Shown piece by piece: positions 1-9,484 of a DNA stretch of 64,000 nt; position 1 is the stretch's first letter, and each line of letters begins with the position of its first letter. The position numbers were made by a program, and so were the translations under genes. This DNA comes from Cymodocea nodosa (taxonomy: Eukaryota; Streptophyta; Magnoliopsida; Alismatales; Cymodoceaceae). The notes beneath the pieces are model-generated. The model was not told the DNA's origin. It worked only from the letters and a program-made list of their open reading frames with translations, and did no database searches. The stretch lies in the NCBI GenBank assembly GCA_036874045.1, contig CM072341.1, positions 8,568,501-8,632,500 of the forward strand, read 5' to 3'.

Positions 1-499
1 ATGCGTTTAATGAACTTGGTCCTCAATAACATTGGGTACCAAGAAAAAGTTTTTCTTAATTTGTGTTGTAGGAGGAAACAACATCAAAATGGATCTTGGA
101 CAGTGGAGCATCAAGTCACATGACCGGACAAAAAGTCTATTACAAAATTTTACAAATACCATGAAAGGAAGTGTAACATTTGGAAACAAAAGCAAAGATA
201 AAATCATAGGTATGGGCAATGTTCAAATAACTCCTACTTGTGTTATTTCGAATGTACTATATGTAGAAAACCTAGGATTTAATTTGCTTAGTGTCATAAA
301 ACTAACTGAAAATGGATATTATGTAGTGTTTGAAGATAATGTATGCAAAATAATTGATAAAAATACAGATGAAATTAAGTTTATTGCTAAAAGAAAAGGT
401 TCTGTATATATTTTATCTTTACCTTCTAGTGTAGTTGATTTAAATTCATGTTTGCTAGCTGAAACTAGTGATGCATATCTATGGCATAGAAGGATTTAG
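1..499 (+). pseudogene. A: gag tail, aspartic protease and start of GAG-pre-integrase region (broken)
   Basis: Bases 1-65 encode the gag end (Val-Pro-Arg) followed by an in-frame TAA, as at the gag-pol junction of D2 and F. The protease motif Leu-Asp-Ser-Gly-Ala-Ser-Ser is present near 90-115. Compared with D2 (14149 downward) one base is missing in an A-run near 127-132, so the motif and the later protein lie in different frames. The frame then continues through the protease body to the Trp-His-Arg-Arg start of the HHCC zinc-binding region and ends at a TAG (497-499) where F has Glu. The protease would release gag and pol proteins in the virus-like particle; this copy cannot. Confidence 0.82.
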
Positions 500-1468
500 C
501 ATATAAATATAAGACTGTTACATAAACTATCTAGAAAACATTTAGTGAGAGGTTTACCAAAGATTAAATACTCAAAGAACTTTATGTGTGATGCATGTGA
601 GTTAGGTAAACTTCACAAAAACTCTTTTCAATCCAAAACTGATATTTCAAGCAAGAGAGTCTTAGAACTTATATATATGGATCTATTTGGACCAACAAGA
701 ATCATGAGTCTTGGTGGTAAACGATATGTATTTGTTTTAGTAGATGACTTCTCTAGATACACATGGGTATATTTTCTAGCATCTAAGACAGAAGTTTTTG
801 AAAAATTTAAAATGTTTTGCAATTTTGTTCAAAATGAGCAAAGTGTCTCTATTCAAAAACTTAGGAGTGATCATGGAACTGAATTTGATAATGATCAAAT
901 GGATAACTATTGTAATGAGCATGGCATTGATCACAGATTTTCTTTTCCAAGAGCACCGTGTCAAAATGGTGTTGTTGAGAGAAAGAATAGATCACTTCAA
1001 GAAATGGCCAGAATTATGTTGAATGAACATAAGTTACCTCAAAATCTTTGGGCTGAAGCAGTAAATACAGCTTGTTATGTTATTAACAGAAGTCATTTAA
1101 GACCTCATGTTAATAAAACTCCTTTTGAAATTATATTTAATAGGGTTCCAAAAATTTCCTATATGAAACCATTTGGCTGCAAGTGTTTTATTCTTAATAA
1201 TAAGGATAAAAGGGATAAATTTCAAGCCAAATCGGATGAAGGAATTTTTGTAGGTTACTCTACTAGAAGTAAAGCCTATAGAGTATATAACAAGACTTCT
1301 AGGACTATTGAAGAAACCCTCCATGTAAGCTTCAATGAAAATTCTCTTAGAGAATCTCAATCTAAAGCTGATAATGATGATATGATCAATTTTCCAAATG
1401 AGTTAGATATCAATAGAGAGATTGATGATTTATCTGAAAAAATCAAAAATATGAACTTAAATGATTAA
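500..1468 (+). pseudogene. A: integrase (HHCC, DDE core and C-terminal part)
   Basis: Integrase inserts the retrotransposon cDNA into the chromosome. The rest of the zinc-binding module (His-Ile-Asn, then Met-Cys-Asp-Ala-Cys) is followed by the core: MDLFGP carries the first Asp, RSDHGTEF the second Asp and NGVVERKNR the Glu. The Lys-Pro-Phe-Gly-Cys and Phe-Val-Gly-Tyr-Ser blocks typical of copia integrase C-termini follow. All three catalytic residues are intact, and the only faults are the stop just upstream and a TAA at 1466-1468 where F has Gln. The reading frame continues past that stop towards RT, so this is one broken polyprotein and not a separate gene. Confidence 0.88.
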
Positions 1469-2484
1469 ACTAATGATGAAAGTGATGGACTTTCAGATGT
1501 TGATGAGAATATTGAGGAAAATCAGAGAAATTGGCGTTATTCTTCATCACATCTCATTACTCAAGTCATTGGTAATATTAATGAGGGAGTTAAAACTAGA
1601 GCTTCAGTAAATTTAAATAGTATGTGTATGTTTGTTTCTATGGTGGAACCAAGGAATATACAAGAAGCATTATCTGATGAAAATTGGATAGTGGCAATGC
1701 AAGAAGAACTAAATCAATTCATCAGAAATGATGTATGGGAATTAGTCTCTCCACCAGAAAATCAATCCATAATAGGTACAAAGTGGATCTTTAGAAACAA
1801 AACTAACGAAACTGGTCAAATTATAAGGAATAAAGCTAGATTAGTTGCACAAGGGTATACACAGGAAGAAGGATTAGATTCTGATGAAACATTTGCTCCT
1901 CTGGCTAGGTTAGAAAGTATTAGAATATTATTGGCCTATGCTTGTTATATGGATTTTAAATTATATCAAATGGATGTAAAGAGTGCATTTCTAAATGGTT
2001 TAATTAATGAAGAAGTCTATGTAAAACAACCACCTGGATTTGAAGATATTAAAAATCCTGACTTTGTGTATAAATTGAAGAAAGCCTTATATGGTTTGAA
2101 GCAAGCACCTAGATCATGGTATGAAAGATTGTCTACTTTTATAATAAAAAAAGGCTATATCATGGGAAAAGTGGATCATACTCTATTTATTAAGAGAGAT
2201 GGTAAAGATCAGATTGTTGTTCAAATATACGTGGATGATATAATCTTTGGAGCAACCTCTGATAAGTTGATAGAAATATTCTCTGAAGAGATGACTAATC
2301 AGTTTGAAATGAGTATGATAGGAGAACTTTCATATTTTCTAGGACTTCAAATTAAGCAAATGGATAAAGGTATATTTTTAAATCAGGAAAAATATGCAGA
2401 TGAAATGCTTAAGAAATTTAATTTTAATAATACAAGGATTCGAGGAACTCCTATGAGTACTACTTTAAAGTTAGACCTGATATT
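1469..2484 (+). pseudogene. A: reverse transcriptase
   Basis: Copia-type RT (RVT_2 family), which copies the element RNA into DNA. Visible blocks are the Trp-Ile-Phe-Arg-Asn-Lys start, ARLVAQGYTQ, QMDVKSAFLNG, YGLKQAPRSWYE and the catalytic Tyr-Val-Asp-Asp in [10 protein letters not shown] near 2225-2250. The frame is open from 1622 onward. About 80 bp are missing near 2475 compared with F (the stretch from Ile-Asp-Asp-Ile to Thr-Ala-Ser-Arg between RT and RNase H). The deletion shifts the frame, and the edges share a short TTAGA/GTAGA match, suggesting a microhomology deletion. Confidence 0.9.
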
Positions 2485-3096
2485 ATGTTTACTGTGTGTG
2501 TTTGTGCTAGATTTCAATCTAATCTTAAAGAATCACACTTAATTGCAGTTAAAAGAATAATTAGATATATACAAGGAACTAAAAATTTTGAACTGTATTA
2601 TTCTAAGGATAGTTCAATAGATCTTATAGGATATACTGATGTTGATTATGCAGGATCTAAATCTGATAGAAAGAGTACTAGTGGCACATGTCAATTATTG
2701 GGAAATAATTTGGTGTCATGGTTTAGTAAAAAGCAAAACTGTGTAGCACTTTCTACTACAGAAGCTGAATATGTTGCTGCTGCACTGTGTTGCACTCAGA
2801 TTCTGTGGATAAGGCAAACTTTAGACGATTTTGGATTATCTTATGATACAACTGAGATTTATTGTGACAGTAGTTCTACAATAAATCTTTCAAAAAATCC
2901 TGTATTACATTCTAGAGCAAAACATATAAAGGTTAGACATCATTTTCTAAGAGATAACGTAATTAAAAGAAAAATTAAATTAGAATTTGTGACTAGTAAA
3001 AATCAATTAGCTGATATATTTACAAAACCTCTAAACGAAAATACATTCTGCAACATTAGATTAAATTTAGGTATTTGTAGGCTATGTGATGTGTAA
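2485..3096 (+). pseudogene. A: RNase H and end of pol
   Basis: Copia RNase H, which removes the RNA strand during reverse transcription. It shows GYTDVDYAGS (first acidic residue), STSGTCQLLG, ALSTTEAEYVAA (Glu) and YCDSSS (Asp), then HIKVRHHFLRD and LADIFTKPL, the usual copia pol ending. It stops at TAA 3094-3096. The first Asp block reads DVD instead of the DAD seen in F. The frame differs from the upstream RT because of the small deletion near 2475. A two-codon insertion (Cys-Val) relative to F lies near 2500. Confidence 0.88.
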
Positions 3097-4161
3097 AATG
3101 CTTAAACTCCACATAAAAAGATAAATATTATTGATGATGTTGTTCACCTCATAGATATTATATACTTATTATAAATATCTAAAGTAATATCTAAACTTCT
3201 GCTTAAGATACTTTGTATTTATTGTAAAATCATAGTAGTATCTTATTGATTTTTTAGTAGTTTATCAATTTTAATAGTTTTTACGATTTTAAGTGGAAGT
3301 GTAAATGAAAAACATTAAATACTTCTACCATTCTGAAATTTTGATTAAATGTTTTCTGTGAATCAAGGAAAATGCATATGATCATGCATAAATTTGACTT
3401 AATTGATTAAACTTGTAAGAATAAGTTATATGTAACTCATCTTAAACTGTTAATCAAAAGTATAAGCTTATTGAAACTGATTCATATTCTCAGTACAATC
3501 ATAGAAGTAAAAATTGTATGAGATTTGTGTTTTATTGCATCTGTATTAAATGGAATACATATATACTATGCTTAAAATGAAAAGTGTTTACAAAGTAAAA
3601 ATCTTTAAGAGTTTATTGATCAGTTTGATCACGAGCCATTTGTACTTGAGCAGATAGGTATGTAAGGATTGTTGTCCTGAAAAAGGATTCTTTAAATCCG
3701 GCAACCTAAGGTCCTGATCAGATCTAGGATTGTTGACTGAAAGCTCATTACACGGGTACATTAGAAAGCTCTTGTATGATTCAAGCTTTTCAAACTAACT
3801 TTTAAAGAAAATTATCAATATTTACTGTTTTGAAAAGAAAAAGTTGTTTCATTAATTACAGATATCTTTGAATCGCATATAATTTATACCAATATGACTA
3901 CTGATTTATTGAATCAACATTAGCACTTTTGAAAACATTTTTTTGAGATAGATTCTTTTATTCTCCTTGAATTAATCGAATTGAGTTCAAAGTTGTGTTT
4001 TGATTCATATACAGTAGGAATTGATTCTGGAAATCATTTTTGATGATGTTAGGATAACAGAAGTCTTTGAAAAGAAATGTAAAAGTATAGTTATACTTAA
4101 CATCTATTGTCACTACAAGTATATTTTGTATTTTGATTGAATATATTTGAAGTATATTTGT

Positions 4162-4178
4162 AGAGGGAGGATTAACAA
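4162..4178 (+). promoter_or_regulatory. Internal polypurine-tract-like site of A
   Basis: The run GTAGAGGGAGG followed by ATTAACAATGTC resembles a polypurine tract, the RNase H-resistant primer for plus-strand DNA synthesis. It is far from the 3' LTR. The F counterpart on the other strand reads TATAGGGGGAGG, a stronger tract. It could be an internal second plus-strand primer or simply a conserved motif. Confidence 0.45.
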
Positions 4179-4595
4179 TGTCAAAAATAGATTAATATAA
4201 TTTAGAATACAAATCTTAGTTAATCTGAATTAATGTCCTCTTAAAATCTTGATGAAATAATTTAAAAAGACAAATAAACTATTCTAGATTCAAAAGACAA
4301 AATGTTCAAATAGTTTACAATGTTCTCAAGATAATGTTAAGTTTAGCATGTGTGTTGTTTTCAGAAGGTTTCAGTTGGAAGCATCCGAAACTTGTTTAAG
4401 TGTACTAGCTAGACGTTATATTAGATAAGGTAACGTGTAAAACTGCCTCTAGATAGCGTTTTACTCGTTAGGTTGGTTAACTCAACGAGTTATACTTGAA
4501 TATTTCGGGTACCTTGATTGAATAAACTTTATTCAATATTTATTTAATTTCTAAACCTGACTTCTCTTCACGTTGAGTTATACGCCTAAAAACCC

Positions 4596-4603
4596 TATTT
4601 AAA
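4596..4603 (+). promoter_or_regulatory. TATA-like sequence upstream of the A accessory ORF
   Basis: TATTTAAA about 90 bp upstream of the accessory ATG at 4686. The F copy has TACTTAAA at the equivalent place. It is a candidate core promoter for a separate accessory transcript, by inference only. Confidence 0.3.
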
Positions 4604-4685
4604 CACTTATTACACAGGGACTTAGGTTATTTGTAAACCTTGTCAAGAAAATCTTTCCCGCTTATTGTTGTTACAACCTGCGACG

Positions 4686-6040
4686 ATGGTCTCTAAGATC
4701 TACAAATGTCGTGGCAGAGAAAAAGGCAAAATCAAAAGAGATGCAAAAGGAAAAGAAATAGAGAATGATGAAGTTCCACGTACTTGGTTCAAGAAAATAT
4801 TTCGAGTGGACAAAAGGTTAGCAGAACTTTATAGAGATTACTTCTTTCCTCAGGGAATAATAGATGAAGTTAGAGAAGAACTTCAACATACTGATGCAAA
4901 TATTACATACATGGGTATTTGTAGTAAATTTGATAGAGAATACAGAATGAAATGTGCTTAGATTGCATTTTTGGAATAGTATGCAAAATATTTGGAAAAA
5001 GGTGTAGGTTCATCAAATAAAACTCCTATAAACGGTACATGACTACATGCATTTGTGGAAGAGCATGAATCAGCTATCCCTACTCCTTTATATTCAAAAC
5101 AAGTAAAATCAAATATTGCTGTAGACAAAACAAAAGTTGACAGTCTTCGAAAGGTCGTTGCAATAGAAAGTGCCTTAGAAGAATTAAAGCAGAAAACTTT
5201 TATGAAGCAATTTGAAAAGAAAATAGCAATACTTGAAAAGGAGAAACAAATATGTTATAGAAGAAGGAAAGTCAGAAAAATTATGTCTAATGAAACAAAG
5301 TCTATTGAAAAAGGAAAATCAGATGAAAATTTATTTCCAAAGGGCAATGTATGTCTAGACATTGTACCTTATTGTGCATTTGATAAACTCATCAGTTTCG
5401 AACACATTGAAACTGATGAAGATAATGAGACTTTATTTTCCCTTGCTAGAAAACTTGAGAAGAAATTCAAGTCAAATATGAGCTCAAGTTTTTCTATTAG
5501 TACAAGTCCTGATTATGCAGAAATTGACAAATCAGAGCATCAGGCACCTGACATTGAACAAGTTATTGCAAATATAATTGACAATGTTGAAGCAGTAACT
5601 AGTTCAAAGGCTGAATTGTCTGGAGTAGTAGATATTGAAATTGTTAAGACTCCAGAAGAGCTAAAAGTTAACCAGCCTTCTATGGAATCTATAGAAGCAG
5701 AGTTTGAGAATTCACAACATGAATCAATGGAATTATTTGTTGAACAAAATGAACAAGTACAGATAGATACACCGACTATAGAATTTGTGGAAAAATTGTA
5801 CTCTGAACATTCTATAGAGACTGAACAAATGAATGTTGAGCATATTGACAATGTTCCTAACACTATTGAAGCTAAAGAATCAAGCTTACCTAAGCAACTT
5901 CAAGATAATATTTTGGAAGAGGAATAACATGACATTCATTTTGAAGAAGAGGTTCCTGAAGAAAAATTAAACTTTGAATCACGACTTCAAGTATCACCTT
6001 CTTTGTGTACAATATTAAAAATTCAAGGTAATGCAATTCA
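4686..6040 (+). pseudogene. A: accessory (env-position) ORF, 5' portion, truncated
   Basis: Second ORF downstream of pol, in the position where some Sireviruses carry an env-like gene. I chose the ATG at 4686 (Met-Val-Ser-Lys) because F has the same start. The N-terminus is Lys/Arg/Gly-rich, then comes a charged, probably helical region and a long acidic Glu/Asp/Ser-rich linker. I see no signal peptide or membrane segment, so a real envelope role is unsupported. Stops: TAG 4959-4961 (Glu in F), TAG 4977-4979 and TGA 5040-5042 (both also in F), and TAA at 5925-5927 (Gln in F). The C-terminal domain is lost, because the ORF breaks off at 6040 where LTR sequence begins. Function unknown. Confidence 0.75.
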
Positions 6041-7295
6041 TTAATTAAACGCGTTAAGTTAGAGGCTTAAAGGTTAAAATAGGTCACGTGATAACACGTT
6101 AAGTTAGTGAGTAAAAGAAGAGACGAACTCGTTAAGTTAGTGTTATACACGTGGTGAAATTATAAGTTAGGAATGTTGTATTGTATCACGTGAGGTGCAC
6201 ATGTTTAACTCGTTAAGTTAACATAACTAAACGCGTTGAGTTGCTATATTGAACACTAAGGCAACGCGTTAGGTTAGCGTTATAAACTTAAGTTGTTATT
6301 TTTGCACGTGGAAAAATTCTTATTATAAAAACATTTATTTATTACTGGTTCGTTGAGTTATCATAACACAACGGAGATGGTTCGTTGAGATAGCATAACA
6401 CCAGGGACTTAGTTCGTTGAGTTAGCTACAGTACTTGTCACGTGAAATAGCACATGGTGAACTCATTAAGTTATATATATATACTTGTGTTACTCGTTTA
6501 GTTAACATTAAAGTAACGACTTCTTATTACACTGATGAAAAATTTTTGGACGAGAAAGTTTATTTTCAAGAAATTTTTCAGAAATCTAGGATTGATGATT
6601 AAAGAAAATTCGAAATATAAACGTGGGTTAGAACGTGTGTGTTTCGATGAAGGAAAAAGAAAAGGCGTGGAGAAGTGGAAAACTAGTAGTGGTTAAACGT
6701 GAAGGATATGCATGAAATGAAGATACAGTATAAAAGGCATAGAATTCTCGTTGATCAATTTATCCTTGCACACCAAAAAGAAAAATCTTTTCAAGGATCA
6801 AACCATCCCTTCACACCAAAAGAAAAATCTTTTTCAGGGATCAAAAACACCTCTTCGGGAAAAATCTCTCAAGTGGAAGAAAGTTCAGTGAAGCATAAAA
6901 AGGTAAGATTTTCGTCACTGAAGATTTGAAGTATCAAAAGAAAACAAATTCGGTGAAGCATGAAAAGACAAGATATTCGTCACTAAAGAATTGCTGAAGA
7001 AGAAAAAGAAGAAGAAGAAAGATCTCAAATAGGGAGAAAAGTTTTAAATTCTGCAAATTAGTTTTCTCTATTTGTAGTTATGAAATTGTTTAGTTGATAC
7101 ATGGTATCGAAATATAATTGCTTCTACAATTTCTGAGGAGAATTGAATTGTATATTGTAATTGAAACCTTGAATAAAAATGATTTTATGAAAACAATGTC
7201 TCGACTTGTTTTTGAGTTTTAAAGTTTCAATTATATTTTAGAAAATATTAAAAATACACAATTCACCCTCCTCTTGTGTGCTATATGATCCTACA
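6041..7295 (+). repeat. A: 3' LTR of family D, 5' truncated
   Basis: Matches the X 3' LTR (38489-40093) from its AACTCGTTAAGTTAG motif zone to the end, lacking about the first 340 bp. Contains CACGTG boxes, a TATATATATA run near 6475, a GAAGAAG-rich tract near 7000, AATAAA near 7173 (candidate poly(A) signal) and the terminal CCATTCACC-like zone ending CCTACA. Small ORFs inside are LTR sequence, not genes. Confidence 0.85.
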
Positions 7296-7732
7296 CGTTT
7301 CTTTGCCCTCTCTCTACAAGAGCAAGAACAACGGATTCACAAAATGGAACAAGATCTCCAAACAGGTATGGAAGATCTTTCTCCTGAACAAGTTCAACAA
7401 ATTATTTTTGCTGGAGAAGAGGTTATTGATATTGAGTCAGTATATGGCACTTCAAAAATAGTTACTCGGTTATTGTGTTTGGAGAAACAATTGTCTATTC
7501 TTCGTAAATTTCATCCTATTACCACTGGTGGTAAAAGTAGAAAACAGTTGAAAACCAAGAAGCCTTCCTTGAGAAAATACATCAAAACTTCTACTGGTCA
7601 TAAGAAATTGAAGACCACTTCTACCCATGCTTCACAAAGCAGTAAAATAGATTGTGTTGATTCTAGGGTTTCTAAGGATTCTTCTTTGGATGATGAAGAC
7701 ATATTTACTGCCAATGTGAACTCCTTAGAACC

Positions 7733-9484
7733 TATTAAGTATTTTTGTTTTGATGATGTGTGCTGAATGAAAATAATCATATTTGCTCAATTACTATTGC
7801 TTCTGAAAAGAAATTAAAATCATCAATTAATACAAAAAAAGCTTACTAATATAAATACTTGTTTGTATTGGATCTGAAGTTAATAACTAGTCGTTTTGTT
7901 GCATTAATTTCTCATTTAACTAAACGTTAAGTTAACGTGTGTTTTTATTGAATAGCATGATATGTTTTAAAGTTATATCTTCTGTATCATGAACAGTGCA
8001 CGTTTAGACAACTCGTTAAGTTAGAGTTTTGTTTGTATAGAGGTCACGTGAGAAGTCGTTAAGTTAGATGCTTAAAGGTTAAAATAGGTCACGTGATAAC
8101 TCGTTAAGTTAGTGAGTAAAAGAAGAGACGAACTTGTTATGTTAGTGTTATACACGTGGTGAAATTATAAGTTACGAATGTCGTATTGTATCACGTGAGG
8201 TGCACATGTTTAACTCCTTAAGTTAACATAACTAAACATGTTGAGTTGCTATATTGAACACTAAGGCAACGCGTTAGGTTAGCGTTATAAACTTAAGTTG
8301 TTATTTCTGTACGTGGTAAGATTCTTATTATAAAAATAGTTGTTTATTACTGAATCGGTGAGTTAAAGCTTTTTCGGAGACTTACAGTCGTAACTATCCG
8401 AAAGGTAACTTAAGTCATGTTTTCAGGTCTTGACACGTGTCTCACTAGTTTTATCTTATAAAGAGTTTTTCGGTGACTTACATCCGTAACTATCTGAAAC
8501 TTAAACTGTTTTCGGTGAGTTATCGTTTAACCTTCCGAAAGAAAGGTTAAGCTGGTTCGTTGAGATAGCATAACACCACGGACTTAGTTCGTTGAGTTCG
8601 CTACAGTACTTGTCACGTGAAATGGCACATGAGGAACTCGTTAAGTTAGAAACGTTAAGTTATATATATATACTTGTGTTACTCGTTTAGTTAACATTAA
8701 AGTAACGACTTCTTATTACACTGATGAAAAAAATTTGGACGAGAAAGTTTATTTTGCAGGAAATTTTTCAAAGATCCAAAACTGATGATTAAAGGAAATT
8801 TGAAATATAAACGTGGGTTGGAACGTGTGTGTTTCAATGAAGGAAAAAGGAAAGACGTGGAGAAGTGGAAAACTAGTAGTGATTAAACGTGGAGGATATG
8901 CATCAAATGAAGATACAGTATAAAAGGCATAGAGTTCTCGTTGATCAAACCATCCTTACACACAAAAAGAAAAATCTTTTCAAGGATCAAATCATCCCTG
9001 CACACCAAAAGAAAAATCTTTTTCAGGGATCAAAAACACTTTCTCAGGGAAAATCTCTCAAGTGGAAGAAAATTCAGTGAAGCAGAAAATGTCAGATTTA
9101 TGTCACTGAAGATTTGAAGTATCAGAAGAAAGCAAATTCGATGAAGCAGAGAAAGACAAGATATTCGTCACTGAAGAATTGCTGCAAAAGAAAAATAAGA
9201 AGAAGGAAGATCTCAAACAGGGAGAAATGTTTTAAATTCTACAAATTAGTTTTCTCTGTTTGTAGTTATGAAATTGTTTAGATGATACATGGTATCGAGA
9301 TATAATTGCATCTACAATTTCTGAGGAGAATTGAATTGTATATTGTAATTGAAACCTTGAATAAAAATGATTTTATGAAAACAATGTCTCGACTTGTTTT
9401 TGAGTTTTAAAGTTTCAATTATATTTCAGAAAATAGTAAAAATACACAATTCACCCCCCTCTTGTGTAGCCATACAATCCTACA
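7733..9484 (+). mobile_element. Solo LTR of family D inside E
   Basis: A full-length family-D LTR from TATTAAGTATTTTTG (TGTTGAGTATTTTTG with two G-to-A changes) to CCTACA, without internal region. It is flanked by GAACC (7728-7732) and AAACC (9485-9489), a 5-bp target duplication with one change. The accessory ORF of E is in frame on both sides. It arose most simply by recombination between the two LTRs of a full element. At 1752 bp it is longer than the X 3' LTR because it carries an extra motif block at about 8360-8545. Confidence 0.9.
8360..8545 (+). repeat. Foreign palindromic-motif block within the family-D solo LTR
   Basis: Contains TTTTCGGAGACTTACAG, GTAACTATCCGAAAGG, CTTAAGTCATG, ACACGTGTC, TTTCGGTGACTTACA and TTCGGTGAGTTATCG. 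These CGG-AGTTA / TAACTATCCG / CTTAAGTCA motifs characterise the LTRs of families B, C and E and are absent from the other family-D LTRs here. The surrounding LTR is ordinary family D. Confidence 0.75.

Larger units (their letters stand above)
3097..4664 (+). other. Spacer between pol and accessory ORF of A
   Basis: About 1.57 kb with no coding frame, alignable by eye with 54779-56318 of F on the other strand. Conserved landmarks are a purine tract followed by GATTAACAATG near 4162-4180 (a cleaner tract of five G is present in F near 55267-55280), a duplicated ATTCAAT/TTTATTC block near 4515-4545, and an A/T-rich TATTTAAA at 4596-4603 about 90 bp before the accessory ATG. Conservation of a non-coding stretch in two insertions suggests a role, perhaps control of the accessory ORF, but this may only reflect shared ancestry. 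Confidence 0.7.
1..7295 (+). mobile_element. Element A: family-D Sirevirus-like Ty1/copia, 5' part outside window
   Basis: Reads gag tail, protease, integrase, RT, RNase H, spacer, accessory ORF and 3' LTR in one direction, colinear with the complete minus-strand element F (50322-63483). The 5' LTR and most of gag lie left of the window. The accessory ORF stops abruptly at about 6040 and runs straight into the middle of an LTR, so about half of the ORF, the polypurine tract and the first part of the LTR are deleted. The LTR ends in CCTACA at 7295, after which the sequence becomes the interior of element E. A therefore sits inside E. The 3' target duplication would be CGTTT at 7296-7300, but its partner lies outside the window. 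Confidence 0.88.

Noticed and set aside
4686-6040. Accessory ORF as a true envelope glycoprotein
   Set aside because: Position fits, but I see no signal peptide, transmembrane segment or cleavage site; the charged, acidic and Gln-rich make-up does not support it.
6699-6929. ORFs starting Met-Lys-Asp/Glu-Asp-Met-His in LTRs (also 8889-9080, and a related one at 39411-39671)
   Set aside because: They fall in the transcribed leader part of family-D LTRs, vary in frame between copies and have no domain; leader ORFs at most.
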